A stretch of 64,000 nt of DNA from Corynebacterium freneyi (GCF_030408835.1 NZ_CP047357.1:2232001-2296000), one strand, 5' to 3'; shown: positions 43,375 through 53,228, numbered from the stretch's first letter. The notes: generated by a model not told the origin, from the letters alone. Translations and numbers: made by a program.

Positions 43375-45093
43375 ATGACCACCGACGCAGGCAGACGATC
43401 CCCGCACCAGGGCCGGGGAACGACGGCCACCGCCGCAGGCGACGACCGAAATGACGGCCCCGAGAAGCCGAAGGGATTCCTCGCCACGCTGGAACGGGTG
43501 GGCAATGCCCTGCCGAACCCGTTCTGGTTGTTCGTCATATTGGCGGGCGTCGTCATCGTCTCGTCGTGGCTGGGCTCCATGGCCGGCATGTCGGCCGAAG
43601 ACCCCGGCACCGGCGAGGTCATCGAGGTCCAGAACCTCATGACCGCCGAATACCTGCAGAAGATGGTCACCGATGCGGTGGACAACTTCGTCACCTTCGC
43701 CCCGGTCGGGCTGATCCTGGTGTGCATGCTCGGCGTCGCCGTCGCCGAGTACTCCGGTTTCATCGGCGCGGCGATCCGCTCGGCGGTGGCCAGGGTCCGC
43801 TCCCCCATGTGGTTGACCTTCGTCGTCGCGCTGGCCGGCGTCACCGGTTCGATCGCCTCCGACGCCGTGTACGTCATCCTCATCCCGCTGGGCGCCGCCG
43901 CCTTCCGCGCGGTGGGCCGCAACCCGATCGTCGGCGCGATGGTCGCCTTCGCCGCCTCGTCCGCCGGCTTCAACTCTTCGCTGGTGCTCAACATCACCGA
44001 CGTGCTGCTGGCCGGCATCTCGACGACGGCCGCCCAGTTCGTCGACCCCGAGTACGTGGTGTCGCCGCTGGCGAACTACTTCTTCTCCATGGCCTCGGCG
44101 GTCGTGCTGGCGATGATCATCACCGCCGTCACGGAACTGTTCATCGTCAAGCACACGAAGAAGACGATCGACGAATCGCAGATCAACTACGAGGCCGCGG
44201 CCTTCACCACGCCCGGCAACGGCGACGACACCGACGACTCGGCCGGCTCCGAATCCGCGGGCACGTCGTCGGAAAGCAACGGCGAGAATCTCGGCGAGAC
44301 CCGCTCGAAGGCGGAGCTGCGCGACGAACTCGAACTCGATGCACGCGAAATCGGCGCCCTGAGAATCGCCGGATTCGCGGCGCTGGCCACCGTCGCCGCA
44401 TGGTCCGCGCTGCTGTTCATCCCGGGGTCCCCGCTGCGCGGCGAGGGCGACGGCATCCTCAATTCCCCGCTGCTCACCGACATCGTGGTGCCCATCGCGC
44501 TGCTGTTCGCCATCACCGGCATCGCCTACGGCATCGCATTCGGGTCGATCCGCGACTCCTCCGACATCCCCGGCTTCATGGAAAAGGGCCTGTCCACGCT
44601 GACGGCGATGATGGTGCTGTTCTTCGCGGTCGCCCAGTTCACGTCGTACTTCTCGTGGTCGAACCTGGGCCAGTGGACGGCGATCAAGGGCGCCGAGCTG
44701 CTGACCCGGGCCGACCTGCCGCCGCTGGTGCTGTTCGCCGCACTGGTGCTGATGGTCGCCGCACTGAACCTCTTCATCACGTCGGGTTCGGCCCAGTGGG
44801 CTCTGATGGCCCCGGTGGTCGTTCCGATGCTGATGTACGTCGACATTGCGCCGGAAGTGTCGCAGATGCTGTTCCGCATCGGCGATTCGCCGTCGAACAT
44901 CATCACCCCAATGTCGCCCTACTTCGCGCTGGCGCTGACGTTCCTGCAGAAGTACTACAAACCGGCGGGCGTCGGCACGCTGATGTCGCTGGCGATCCCG
45001 TACTCCATCGCGATGCTGGTGGGCTGGTTCGCGTTCTTCGCCATCTGGTACCTGCTCGGCATTCCGCTCGGACCGGGCGTGCCCGTGCGCTGA
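43375..45093 (+). CDS. AbgT-family transporter
   Basis: 572 residues. After a hydrophilic N-terminus, LERVGNALPNPFWLFVILAG opens the AbgT domain; SIASDAVYVILIPLGAAAF and AFAASSAGFNSSL (first hairpin motif) and, near the end, FITSGSAQWALMAPVVVPML with GDSPSNIITPMSPYF (second hairpin motif) are diagnostic. AbgT members import p-aminobenzoyl-glutamate or export sulfonamides/folate breakdown products. A central insert (about 285-335) is Ser/Glu-rich. CAGGAG lies 6 bases before the ATG. Confidence 0.9.
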   Translation: MTTDAGRRSPHQGRGTTATAAGDDRNDGPEKPKGFLATLERVGNALPNPFWLFVILAGVVIVSSWLGSMAGMSAEDPGTGEVIEVQNLMTAEYLQKMVTDAVDNFVTFAPVGLILVCMLGVAVAEYSGFIGAAIRSAVARVRSPMWLTFVVALAGVTGSIASDAVYVILIPLGAAAFRAVGRNPIVGAMVAFAASSAGFNSSLVLNITDVLLAGISTTAAQFVDPEYVVSPLANYFFSMASAVVLAMIITAVTELFIVKHTKKTIDESQINYEAAAFTTPGNGDDTDDSAGSESAGTSSESNGENLGETRSKAELRDELELDAREIGALRIAGFAALATVAAWSALLFIPGSPLRGEGDGILNSPLLTDIVVPIALLFAITGIAYGIAFGSIRDSSDIPGFMEKGLSTLTAMMVLFFAVAQFTSYFSWSNLGQWTAIKGAELLTRADLPPLVLFAALVLMVAALNLFITSGSAQWALMAPVVVPMLMYVDIAPEVSQMLFRIGDSPSNIITPMSPYFALALTFLQKYYKPAGVGTLMSLAIPYSIAMLVGWFAFFAIWYLLGIPLGPGVPVR

Positions 45094-45204
45094 CCGAGCC
45101 GGGACTTTCCTTCCCGCCCCTTTTCCTCCCTCTCCCTTCCTTTCTCCCCTCCCTCCTTCCCCGGCGCCGCCAACCCCGGCAACCGCGTTGCCCGACGAGC
45201 CCCC

Positions 45205-45237
45205 GACGGCCCGCACCGATTCACGGTGCGGGCCGTC
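45205..45237 (+). terminator. Strong hairpin after the AbgT gene
   Basis: Perfect 14-bp stem GACGGCCCGCACCG, loop ATTCA. It ends the AbgT transcript; the U-run is weak. The rest of 45094-45507 holds a pyrimidine-rich stretch (45110-45160) and the promoter of the metal-transport operon. Confidence 0.65.
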
Positions 45238-45440
45238 GTCATGCGGAAACCGGGTTTCTCCCGGGCGACCACCGCTCCTGTGCACTCCGGCAAGCGTCGA
45301 AAAGCCCGGAAAGCCCCCGAAGTGACTCCGGGAACGCTCCGGAACAGACTCCTGGTAAACCCCGGAAAGCACCGAAAAATACTCGCCGAAGACAGGTAAA
45401 TACCCCCACCTAACCCACCCAGTGCCACCCCTATCTTCAT

Positions 45441-45472
45441 AAGTTCGATGCGCCTAAGTTAGATTACCAACC
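45441..45472 (+). promoter_or_regulatory. Promoter/operator candidate of the metal ABC operon
   Basis: TAGATT (45460-45465) fits a -10 box and lies within an imperfect dyad GTTAG-ATTA-CCAAC (45458-45471), preceded by two direct TAAGTT words. Position before a Mn/Zn importer with a DtxR/MntR-type regulator encoded convergently suggests a metal-dependent operator; no exact published consensus is matched. Confidence 0.35.
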
Positions 45473-45507
45473 ATGACTCACACCATCGAAGAAGGGAAGC
45501 GCCTGCC

Positions 45508-46461
45508 GTGACCATCCGATCCACCGCCCTCAAGGCGGTCGGCGCCGTCGCCGCCGCCGCACTGCTGCTGACCGGCTGCTCCTCCGCCGATTCCGGCGCC
45601 TCGGGCGACTCCGACGCGCTCGAGGTGTACGCCACCACCGGCTACCTCGCCGACGCCGTCGCCAACATCGCCCCCGATGCCGAGGTGACCACCATGGTCG
45701 GCCCCGGCGGCGACCCGCACACCTACCAGCCGTCCACCAAGGACATCGAGACGATCAACGCCGCCGACGTCGTGTTCTGGAACGGTCTCCACCTGGAGGC
45801 CCAGATGACCGACCAGCTGTCCTCCCTCGGCGACCGCCAGCTGGCCGTCGGCGATCAGCTCCCCGAGGACATGCTGCTGGACTGGCCGGAAACCGACGAC
45901 GAGGGCAACCCGCTGCACGACCCCCACGTCTGGAACAGCCCCGAAGCGTGGACCGAGGTCGTCGGCCTCGTCGCCGACAAGCTCGCCGACGTCGACCCGG
46001 ACAACGCCGACGAGTACCGAGACAACGCCGAGGACTACAAGGGCCGCATCGAAGAGGCCGCCGCCGAGGCGCGCGAGAAGCTCGCGGACATCCCCGAGCC
46101 CCGCATCCTCATCACCGGCCACGACGCCTTCAACTACTTCGGCGACACCTTCGGGCTGGAGGTCCGCGCCACCGACTTCGTGTCCACCGAGGCCAAGCTC
46201 AGCGCCGGCGAACTGTCCGAGCTGGCCGACCTCATCGCGGAGAAGAAGGTCCCGGTGATCTTCCAGGACAATCAGGCCAACCCGCAGGCGATCACCAGCC
46301 TCAAGGAAGCCGTGCGCTCGCGCGGATGGGACGTCGAGGTCTCCGACCAGGAGCTCTACGCCGATTCCCTCGGCGCCGACGCCGGGGTGGACACCTACCT
46401 CGGGGTGTTCTCCCACAACGTCGACGCCGTGGCCGAGGCGCTGGGGAAGGCCTCCCGATGA
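45508..46461 (+). CDS. Mn/Zn ABC transporter, substrate-binding lipoprotein
   Basis: About 317 residues, GTG start with GAAGGGA about 11 bases upstream. Signal peptide with lipobox LLTGCSS. Cluster A-I metal-binding features: GGDPHTYQPS (first His), DPHVWNSPEAW (second His), ILITGHDAFNYFG and the late Asp/Asn region (VIFQDNQANPQAI). This is the extracytoplasmic binding protein of the importer encoded by the next three genes; Mn is more likely than Zn because of the MntR-like regulator and the lack of a His-rich loop. Confidence 0.88.
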   Translation: MTIRSTALKAVGAVAAAALLLTGCSSADSGASGDSDALEVYATTGYLADAVANIAPDAEVTTMVGPGGDPHTYQPSTKDIETINAADVVFWNGLHLEAQMTDQLSSLGDRQLAVGDQLPEDMLLDWPETDDEGNPLHDPHVWNSPEAWTEVVGLVADKLADVDPDNADEYRDNAEDYKGRIEEAAAEAREKLADIPEPRILITGHDAFNYFGDTFGLEVRATDFVSTEAKLSAGELSELADLIAEKKVPVIFQDNQANPQAITSLKEAVRSRGWDVEVSDQELYADSLGADAGVDTYLGVFSHNVDAVAEALGKASR

Positions 46462-47186
46462 CCGCCCCCGCATGCGAGGCCATCGGACTGTCCGTCGCCT
46501 ATGATTCGGCGCCGGTCCTGCGCAACGCCGACGTCACCGTGCCCGCCGGCGTGGTGATGGGCATCGTCGGCCCCAACGGCGCCGGCAAGTCCACGCTGCT
46601 CAAGGCGATGCTCGGGCTCATCCCGCCGCTGACGGGGCGGTCCCTGTTCTTCGGCGAACCCCTCGCCCGGGTGCGCGACCGCGTCGCCTACGTGCCCCAG
46701 TCCGCCGGCGTCGACTGGGATTTCCCGGCCCAGGTGTCGTCGGTGGTGCTCATGGGCACCTACGGCCGCCTGGGATGGTTCCGGCGGCCCGGCGCGGCCG
46801 AACGCGAACGCGTCGCCGTCGCCCTCGAGCAGACCGGGATCACGGATTTGGCCGACCGTCAGATCGGCGAGCTGTCGGGCGGCCAGCGCCAGCGGGTGTT
46901 CCTCGCCCGCGCGCTCGCCCAGGACGCCGACCTGTTCTTCATGGACGAGCCGTTCCAGGGCGTCGACGCGAAGAGCCGCCGGGCGATCGTCGACGTGCTC
47001 CACGGGCTGCGCGAAAACGGCAAGACGGTGGTGATGGTCCACCACGATCTGGCCACGGTCACCGAGTTCTGCGACTGGGTGACGCTGCTCAACCGCAGGG
47101 TCGTCGCCTCCGGCCCGGCCGCGGAGACGTTCACGCGCGAGGCGATCGCCGAGACCTACGACTTGACGGAGGGATTCCTCCGATGA
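46458..47186 (+). CDS. Mn/Zn ABC transporter, ATPase
   Basis: 242 residues. Walker A GPNGAGKSTLLKAMLG, Q-loop YVPQSAGVDWDFP (the DWDFP form is typical of metal ABC importers), signature [15 protein letters not shown], Walker B DLFFMDEPFQGVD, H-loop VHHDL. ATGA overlaps with genes on both sides mark a tight operon. Confidence 0.9.
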   Translation: MTAPACEAIGLSVAYDSAPVLRNADVTVPAGVVMGIVGPNGAGKSTLLKAMLGLIPPLTGRSLFFGEPLARVRDRVAYVPQSAGVDWDFPAQVSSVVLMGTYGRLGWFRRPGAAERERVAVALEQTGITDLADRQIGELSGGQRQRVFLARALAQDADLFFMDEPFQGVDAKSRRAIVDVLHGLRENGKTVVMVHHDLATVTEFCDWVTLLNRRVVASGPAAETFTREAIAETYDLTEGFLR

Positions 47187-48202
47187 GTTTCGCGGTTTTC
47201 TTCGCCGACCACACCTACCGGATGGTGTTTTTCGGCACGGCCCTCATCGGCCTGGTCGCCGGTGCGCTGGGGTCGTTCGCGTATCTGCGCAAGCAGTCGC
47301 TGGTCAGTGACGTCGTGTCGCATGCGGCGTTGCCGGGCACTCTCGTCGCCTTCCTCGTCGCGACCGCGATTCCGGGGTTGAGCGGCCGGAACATGATCGG
47401 GTTGATCATCGGCGCGGTCGTCGCCGGGGCGTTGGCCGCCTGGTACGCCAATACGGTGGCGGAGACGTCGAAGATCCGCATCGACACGGCGATGGCGGTG
47501 ACGTTGACCGTTTTCTTCGGTGCCGGCATGTTGCTCATGCGCATCATCACCAACCGGCCGTACCCGGACAAGGGCGGCATCCAGGATTACCTTTTCGGCA
47601 ATGCGTCGGTGATCACCCGCGCGGATCTGCTCACGTCGATCGTGGTCGGTGCGCTGGCCCTGGTGCCGATGCTGCTGTTGTGGAAGGAGTTCCAGGTCCG
47701 CACCTTCGATCCGGTGTATTCGTCGGTGCTGGGTTTCAAGGCGGGGATCATCGACGGGATCATGTTCACGTGCATCGTCGTCGCCACCGTCATCGGAGTG
47801 AAGGCGGTGGGGCTGGTGCTCATGGTGGCGTTCGTGGTCACTCCTCCGGCTGCCGCGCGGCAGTGGACCCGCAGCTTGCCGACGATGGTCTGTCTCTCGG
47901 CGGCCATCGGGGCCGTGGGCAGCGGCGTGGGAGCGTACTTGTCCATTGCCCTGGGGAAGGTGCCGACGGGCCCGTTGATCGTGTTGACGTTGTTCGCCAT
48001 CTTCCTGGTGTCGATGCTGTTCGCGCCGAGGCGCAGCGTGGTCACGAAGGCCGTGACGCGCGCACGTGGCCGGGCTTCCCTGGCCCGCGAGCTGCGGGCG
48101 GAACAGGCCGATCACGCCGATCATCCCGGTCACGAGAGTGACGAGAATGACCCGGCCCGGATCGAGGCAGCGAACGGGATGCGGCGGGAGGTGGCCCGAT
48201 GA
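47183..48202 (+). CDS. Mn/Zn ABC transporter, permease 1
   Basis: 339 residues with about eight hydrophobic segments. LRKQSLVSDVVSHAALPGT is the conserved DVVSHAxLPG segment of the family and GVKAVGLVLMVAFVVTPPAAA the C-terminal metal-permease motif. A hydrophilic tail of about 50 residues contains several His (ADHADHPGHES), possibly metal-binding. It overlaps the second permease by four bases. Confidence 0.9.
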   Translation: MSFAVFFADHTYRMVFFGTALIGLVAGALGSFAYLRKQSLVSDVVSHAALPGTLVAFLVATAIPGLSGRNMIGLIIGAVVAGALAAWYANTVAETSKIRIDTAMAVTLTVFFGAGMLLMRIITNRPYPDKGGIQDYLFGNASVITRADLLTSIVVGALALVPMLLLWKEFQVRTFDPVYSSVLGFKAGIIDGIMFTCIVVATVIGVKAVGLVLMVAFVVTPPAAARQWTRSLPTMVCLSAAIGAVGSGVGAYLSIALGKVPTGPLIVLTLFAIFLVSMLFAPRRSVVTKAVTRARGRASLARELRAEQADHADHPGHESDENDPARIEAANGMRREVAR

Positions 48203-49113
48203 GCTTCGTCACCGGAACGTTGCTGCTCGCGGTGGTCACGGCCCTGGCGTGTGCGTTGCCCGGCGTGTACGTGGTGCTGCGCCGCGATTCCATGCTCGTC
48301 GACGCGATCGCGCATTCGGTGTTGCCGGGCATCGTGGTCGGCTACTTCTTCACCCGCAACCTGGATTCGCCGTGGCTGATCCTCGGCGCGGCGACGGCGG
48401 GGTTGATCGTGGTGTTGGGCAGCCAATGGCTCACCGACTCCGGTCTCATCACCGGCGATGCCCCTCAGGGCCTGGTGTTCCCGGCGTTGTTCAGCGCGGG
48501 CGTGATCATGGTGACGTTGAATTTCGCCAACGTCCACCTGGACACCCACGCGGTGTTGGTCGGCGACCTCAACCTGGCGGCCTTCCGTCATCTGACCGTC
48601 GGCGGCACGTCGATCGGCCCGGAGTACCTGTACGTCATGCTCGCGGTGCTGCTGATCGACGTCGCGTTCCTCTGGGCCTTCCACCGTCAGCTGACGGTCA
48701 CCACGTTCGACGGCCCCTTCGCCGCCAGCATCGGCATCCCGGTCAAGAGCGTCAATGCGGCGTTCATGTTCCTGGTGTCGGTGACCGTCACCGCCGCCTT
48801 CAACGCGGCGGGGGCGATCCTGGTCATCGCACTGGTCGTCGTGCCGGCGGCGACGGCTCATCTGCTGACCAAGACCCTGGCGTCGTTGTTCGCGGTCACC
48901 GCGGCGGTCGCGGTCGGCGGCGCCGTCGCCGGGTTCTGGGGCGCCTACGCCCTCGACGCCGCGACGAGCGCCGCCATGTCCGTCTGTTACGGAGCCATCT
49001 TCATCGCCGCGCACCTGTTCACGCGGATGCGGGTGCGGCGCTCGCGGCGCTCGCACCGTGCGCAGTCGGCGGGATCGCCGGAGTTGACGGAGTCTCTCAG
49101 CCGCGCGGCGTGA
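48199..49113 (+). CDS. Mn/Zn ABC transporter, permease 2
   Basis: 304 residues with about eight hydrophobic segments. VLRRDSMLVDAIAHSVLPGI and FNAAGAILVIALVVVPAATA match the same two family motifs. Heterodimeric permeases are usual for MntABCD-type importers. The 3' end overlaps the convergent regulator gene by 17 bases. Confidence 0.88.
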   Translation: MSFVTGTLLLAVVTALACALPGVYVVLRRDSMLVDAIAHSVLPGIVVGYFFTRNLDSPWLILGAATAGLIVVLGSQWLTDSGLITGDAPQGLVFPALFSAGVIMVTLNFANVHLDTHAVLVGDLNLAAFRHLTVGGTSIGPEYLYVMLAVLLIDVAFLWAFHRQLTVTTFDGPFAASIGIPVKSVNAAFMFLVSVTVTAAFNAAGAILVIALVVVPAATAHLLTKTLASLFAVTAAVAVGGAVAGFWGAYALDAATSAAMSVCYGAIFIAAHLFTRMRVRRSRRSHRAQSAGSPELTESLSRAA

Positions 49114-49906
49114 CCCAGATGGCGTCGGTGGCGGTGCGGCCGAGCGGCAACGCCACGCCTCCCGCGTCACCGGCGCCATCTGCACTGTCTGCACCGTCTG
49201 CGCTGCCCGCGTCATCCGAGCCTGCTCCGTTGTCGAGGACGATGACCTCCACCGAATCGGAAAAGGGCGCCCCGGGGCGCAGCTGCAGCTCGGAGCCGAC
49301 GCCGATGCCGTGTCCGGCGAAGAATTGCAGCAGCTCCGGGTCGTCGTCGGAGATCCGCTCCACGGTCACCCGCCGGCCCGTCTCCACTCCGGTGAGCACG
49401 ACGACGCCCCGCAGGGTCGGGTCCCCGCCCGCCCGGGGGATGGGGTCGCCGTGGGGGTCGCGTTCGGGATGGCCGAGCTTGTCGTCGATGCGGTCGATCA
49501 TGAACTCGGAGACGGCGTGTTCGAGGGATTCCGCCTCGTCGTGGACCTGGTCCCAGCGGTAGCCGAGCACCTCCACCAGGAAGGTCTCGAGCAGCCGGTG
49601 CCGGCGCACCATCTCCAGGGCCAACGCGCGTCCCGCGTCGGTGAGGGTCACCGACCCGTAGCGTTGGTAGTCGACGAGGCCGAGGCGGCCGAGTTTGCGC
49701 ACCGCGTCCGACGCGGTCGGCAGTTTCACTCCGACGCGTTCGGCCAGCGCCGTCGGCGACACCGGTTCGTCGTTCCATTCCTGCAGCGTCCACATGGCCT
49801 TCAGGTAATTCTGGAAGCTCGCCGACAGCCCCGACAGGTCGGGAACGTCGGGGGTCGGGGCCGCGCCGCGGTCTGCCCCGGAGACGCCGCCGGCCTCAGC
49901 GCTCAT
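49097..49906 (-). CDS. mntR: DtxR/MntR-family metal-dependent regulator
   Basis: 269 residues. A winged helix (SFQNYLKAMWTLQEW through SPTALAERVGVKLPTASDAV and YQRYGSVTLTDAG), a dimerisation domain with metal-ligand residues (RRHRLLETFLVEVLGYRWDQVHDEAESLEHAVS), and a C-terminal SH3-like FeoA domain (GHGIGVGSELQL). Convergent to the Mn/Zn importer, so it probably represses it with bound metal. It carries a low-complexity insert rich in Gly/Ala/Asp near the end. It overlaps the upstream tetR gene by 11 bases. Confidence 0.85.
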   Translation of the reverse strand: MSAEAGGVSGADRGAAPTPDVPDLSGLSASFQNYLKAMWTLQEWNDEPVSPTALAERVGVKLPTASDAVRKLGRLGLVDYQRYGSVTLTDAGRALALEMVRRHRLLETFLVEVLGYRWDQVHDEAESLEHAVSEFMIDRIDDKLGHPERDPHGDPIPRAGGDPTLRGVVVLTGVETGRRVTVERISDDDPELLQFFAGHGIGVGSELQLRPGAPFSDSVEVIVLDNGAGSDDAGSADGADSADGAGDAGGVALPLGRTATDAIWVTPRG

Positions 49907-50483
49907 CGGACACCACGCCTTCGACCATGCGGTGCAGGGCCTCGCGGACGGTCGCCTCGTCGGCGCCGCCGGCGGTCACCATTTCCGCGCCGCGTTGGAT
50001 GGCGGAGTCGATGAGCGGTTTGGCGGCGACGGCGACGGGCCCGCCGACGGCGTCGAGCAGTTCGTCCAGCACGGGGTCGAGGGCGCCGTGCACCTCCTGC
50101 ACCCGCGGGTCCATGAAAGTCTCGGGCAGCTGTTGGGCGGCGACCATCAGGGCGCCGTGGTCCCCTTCGACGAACAGGCGGAAGGTTTCGTCGACGTAGA
50201 CCGTCAGTCGCGCCAGCGGGTCGTCTCCGGCGGCGTCCATCGCGGTGGCGATGCCGTCGGTCCAGGTGGGGATGATGTCCAGCAGCAGTTGGACGACCAG
50301 GTCCTTCCGCGACTTCACGTACAGGTAGATGCTCGACCGGGCCAGGCCCATGGCTTCGGCGACTTCGGTGAGGGTGGGCACGTTGCCGCCGGATTCGTTG
50401 ATCAGCCGTTCGGCCGAGGCGAGAAGCGCCCGATGCTGCGCGGCCCGGTGCTCCACGACGGTGGGGCCGGTGATCTTCGGCAT
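49896..50483 (-). CDS. TetR-family transcriptional regulator
   Basis: 195 residues. N-terminal helix-turn-helix VPTLTEVAEAMGLARSSIYLYVKSRKDLVV is classic TetR; the C-terminal ligand domain is helical and anonymous. It overlaps the mntR start, so the two regulators are co-transcribed. Targets are unknown. Confidence 0.85.
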   Translation of the reverse strand: MPKITGPTVVEHRAAQHRALLASAERLINESGGNVPTLTEVAEAMGLARSSIYLYVKSRKDLVVQLLLDIIPTWTDGIATAMDAAGDDPLARLTVYVDETFRLFVEGDHGALMVAAQQLPETFMDPRVQEVHGALDPVLDELLDAVGGPVAVAAKPLIDSAIQRGAEMVTAGGADEATVREALHRMVEGVVSDER

Positions 50484-50711
50484 GGCGTCTCCTCTCGGTC
50501 CGGGGCCGCCTGGGTCCGTTCCTCACCGTACCCCGCCTTCCGGCGGTTTCCTAAGGCTTGACGACGGCCCGGCCCAATTAGTCGATAAGCCTGATCGTGC
50601 CGGCGCCCTTCGCGTCGACGCTCTGCGGGCACAGCTCACGTTCACGACCATGACGTGAAATTCGCCTCGTCGCAAAGCCCTGAAGCGTCGTCGCGCGTAC
50701 CCTTCGGTGAC

Positions 50712-51479
50712 ATGCCGAGCAAGAACGTGACCTTCACCGGATCCACCGGCCACACCCTCGCCGCGACGATCGACCTGCCCGACGGCGAGCCCCGCGCCTG
50801 GGCGCTGTTCGCCCACTGCTTCACCTGCAACCGCAAAGTGCCCGGCGCCGCGCGAACCTGCCGTGCGCTGGCCAAACAGGGCATCGCGTGCCTGCGTTTC
50901 GACTTCACCGGCCTCGGCGAATCCGGCGGCGACTTCGCCGACACCACCTTCCTGACCAACGTCGACGACCTCGTCGCCGCCTACGAATTCATGGAGGCCG
51001 AGTACCGGGCCCCGTCGCTGCTGGTCGGGCATTCCCTCGGCGGCGCCGCCGCGATCCTCGCCGGGCAGCGGATGCCGAAGGTCAAGGCCGTCGCCACCAT
51101 CGGCGCCCCCTTCGACCCGGCGCATTCGATCTACCACTTCGCCGACGCCATCGGCGACATCGACGCCCACGGCACCCAGATGCTGTCCATCGCCGGCCGC
51201 GACATCCCCATCTCCCGCGAGTTCCTGGAAACCCTCGCCGAGATCAACCCGGAAACGTACATCCACAAGCTGCGCACCCCGCTGCTGCTGCTCCACTCCC
51301 CGACGGACCAGACCGTCGGCATCGACAGCGCCCAGAAAATCTTCCTCGTCGCCCGCTACCCGAAGTCCCTGATCAGCCTGGACAAGGCCGACCACCTGCT
51401 GATCAAGCCCGGCGCACCCCAGCGCGCCGCGGATCTGATCCGGACCTGGGCCGAGCCGTACCTGCCCGAGTCGGCGTAG
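50712..51479 (+). CDS. Alpha/beta hydrolase
   Basis: 255 residues. FAHCFTCNRK near the N-terminus is the oxyanion-hole region; SLLVGHSLGGAAAIL holds the nucleophile Ser; LLLLHSPTDQTVGIDSA has the acid Asp and DKADHLLIKP the catalytic His. HCFTC and the overall pattern match hydrolases that are elsewhere fused to OsmC domains; here there is no OsmC part. ATG 50712 chosen; the dispersed motif lies at 50668 just upstream. Confidence 0.82.
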   Translation: MPSKNVTFTGSTGHTLAATIDLPDGEPRAWALFAHCFTCNRKVPGAARTCRALAKQGIACLRFDFTGLGESGGDFADTTFLTNVDDLVAAYEFMEAEYRAPSLLVGHSLGGAAAILAGQRMPKVKAVATIGAPFDPAHSIYHFADAIGDIDAHGTQMLSIAGRDIPISREFLETLAEINPETYIHKLRTPLLLLHSPTDQTVGIDSAQKIFLVARYPKSLISLDKADHLLIKPGAPQRAADLIRTWAEPYLPESA

Positions 51480-51553
51480 CTTCCCGACACCGCGTGGGCC
51501 GCCCGCGGCCGATTCCCCGGACGCACGGGTCGGGGGCGTGGCAACATTGCGGC

Positions 51554-53149
51554 ATGACCAAGCCCACCGAGGAGCAGCCGCCCCACCCCAAGCGGGTTTT
51601 CGACGACGACGCCTACCGCAACGAAGCCTTCCGCTACACCGGGGACGACGGCGAGCGGACGACCCCCGCCTCCGAGACCACCGCCGACGTCACCGAGGCG
51701 CAGCAGCGTCGACCGCACCCGGCCCCGTCGGCGGGCGCCCCGCGTTGGTACGCCCCGGCCGGAGTGGTCCAGGGCTTCCGCGCCCCCGTCGCCGAGAAGC
51801 CGGACGCGGAGGTGCTGCGCGCCACCGGCATCCCCTACGCCTACGCAAATCGCCACGAGGTTCCGCAGCCGCTGACCGAACTGCCCGACGGCATCGTCGT
51901 CGCCGACCGGCCGGGCCCGACCTGCCCGCAACGCCCCTCGCCGGCCGCGAAGAAGATCGCCCCGCACGCCCGGCCGCGCCACCACGACGAGCACTGCCAG
52001 CACCTGGCCCTCACCATTCCCGACGGCACCTCCCCCGACGCGAAATTGCCGGTCATGGTGTGGATCCACGGCGGCGCGAACATCTCCGGCGGCGGCGACC
52101 TGCCCCGATTCGACCCCTCGCAGATGGCGGCGGACAACAACGTCATCGTCGCGTCCATCACCTTCCGGCTGGGCGCGTACGGATTCCTCGGCGGCGGCGA
52201 CGACCGTGCCGACGGCGTCCCGCCCGCGAACCTGGGGCTCATGGACATCCGGTCGGGGCTGGAGTGGATCCGCGCCAACATCTCCGCGTTCGGCGGCGAC
52301 CCCGACCAGATCACCATGTTCGGCCAGTCCGCGGGCGCCGACCTGATCCTGGCGCTGATGGTCGTCGCCGGCGCCGACAAACTGGAGGCCTCTGGGCCGG
52401 GACGGCGGGACGTCGACAAGCCGTACGCGCCCCCGTTCCGCCGGGCGATCCTGCAGTCCCTCCCCTTCGGATTCCTCGGCGGGCGCACCCCCATGTACGA
52501 CGCGATGGTCGCCGCCGCCGGCCCCATCGACCGGGCCACGAGCCACGACGACATCGCCGCCGCCGAGGTCCGCGCCACCGAGGCCGCCCGGTCCTTCAAG
52601 AACGGTCAGGCCATGCCGTGGGGCGTGCGCTACGGTGCGGCGCCGCTGCCGGACGAGTCGCTTTTCGACGCCTGCCTCGACGCCATCGCCGGGGACATCG
52701 ACATTTTGCTCGGACATACTCCGCGCGAGTCGGCGCTGTTCCTCCACGACGCCCCTGAGGTCGCGCGTCTGAAGAAGGTGCCCGTCGCCGGCGGACCGGT
52801 GTTCGAGGGGATCCTGCGGGCGGTGACGAAGAAGACCTACGGCGGGTCGTCGGCGTTCGCGGAAAAGTGGGCCGCCGCCGGTGGCAAAGCCCTGCACTAC
52901 ACGCTGACATGGGGTGCGAAGCGCAGCAAGTACCGGTCCGCGCACACGTGCGACCTGCCGCTGCTGTTCGGCGACGAGTCCGCGTGGCGCGACTCCATCC
53001 TCCTGGAGGACCAGATGTGGACCGACGTCCGCCGCGACCGGAAGTCCATGCAGGCGATGTGGACGCAGTTCGCCAAAACCGGCGGCATCGCGCAGGTCCT
53101 CCTCGACGCCGCACCGTTCCTGACGGTGGAGAAGGTCGAAGCGACGTAA
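51554..53149 (+). CDS. Type B carboxylesterase
   Basis: 531 residues. The core shows VMVWIHGGANISGGG (oxyanion hole), NLGLMDIRSGLEWIRANISAFGGDPDQITMFGQSAGAD (nucleophile Ser in GQSAG), a Glu candidate in the middle, and SAHTCDLPLLFGDES (His region). The first 130 residues are hydrophilic and unlike other esterases; no signal peptide is seen, so it is cytoplasmic. Substrate unknown. Confidence 0.8.
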   Translation: MTKPTEEQPPHPKRVFDDDAYRNEAFRYTGDDGERTTPASETTADVTEAQQRRPHPAPSAGAPRWYAPAGVVQGFRAPVAEKPDAEVLRATGIPYAYANRHEVPQPLTELPDGIVVADRPGPTCPQRPSPAAKKIAPHARPRHHDEHCQHLALTIPDGTSPDAKLPVMVWIHGGANISGGGDLPRFDPSQMAADNNVIVASITFRLGAYGFLGGGDDRADGVPPANLGLMDIRSGLEWIRANISAFGGDPDQITMFGQSAGADLILALMVVAGADKLEASGPGRRDVDKPYAPPFRRAILQSLPFGFLGGRTPMYDAMVAAAGPIDRATSHDDIAAAEVRATEAARSFKNGQAMPWGVRYGAAPLPDESLFDACLDAIAGDIDILLGHTPRESALFLHDAPEVARLKKVPVAGGPVFEGILRAVTKKTYGGSSAFAEKWAAAGGKALHYTLTWGAKRSKYRSAHTCDLPLLFGDESAWRDSILLEDQMWTDVRRDRKSMQAMWTQFAKTGGIAQVLLDAAPFLTVEKVEAT

Positions 53150-53180
53150 CCGTCGGTGACGGGCCGGTGACGGGCCGGTG

Positions 53181-53210
53181 GCGGGCGGCGGCCACCGGGG
53201 TGCCGCCCGC
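53181..53210. terminator. Hairpin between convergent genes
   Basis: Nine-bp stem GCGGGCGGC with complement, between the esterase and the ABC-F gene. It has a GC-rich loop and no U-run. Confidence 0.45.
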
Positions 53211-53228
53211 CTACCCGGAGGGGGACCG

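Noticed and set aside
43222..45372. Minus-strand open frame of 716 codons
   Set aside because: Opposite the AbgT transporter, which has clear motifs; the antisense product is low-complexity Gly/Arg/Asp.
45441..45472. Classical DtxR iron box before the metal operon
   Set aside because: The sequence lacks the 19-bp TTAGGTTAGSCTAACCTAA pattern; only a weaker GTTAG/CCAAC dyad is present.
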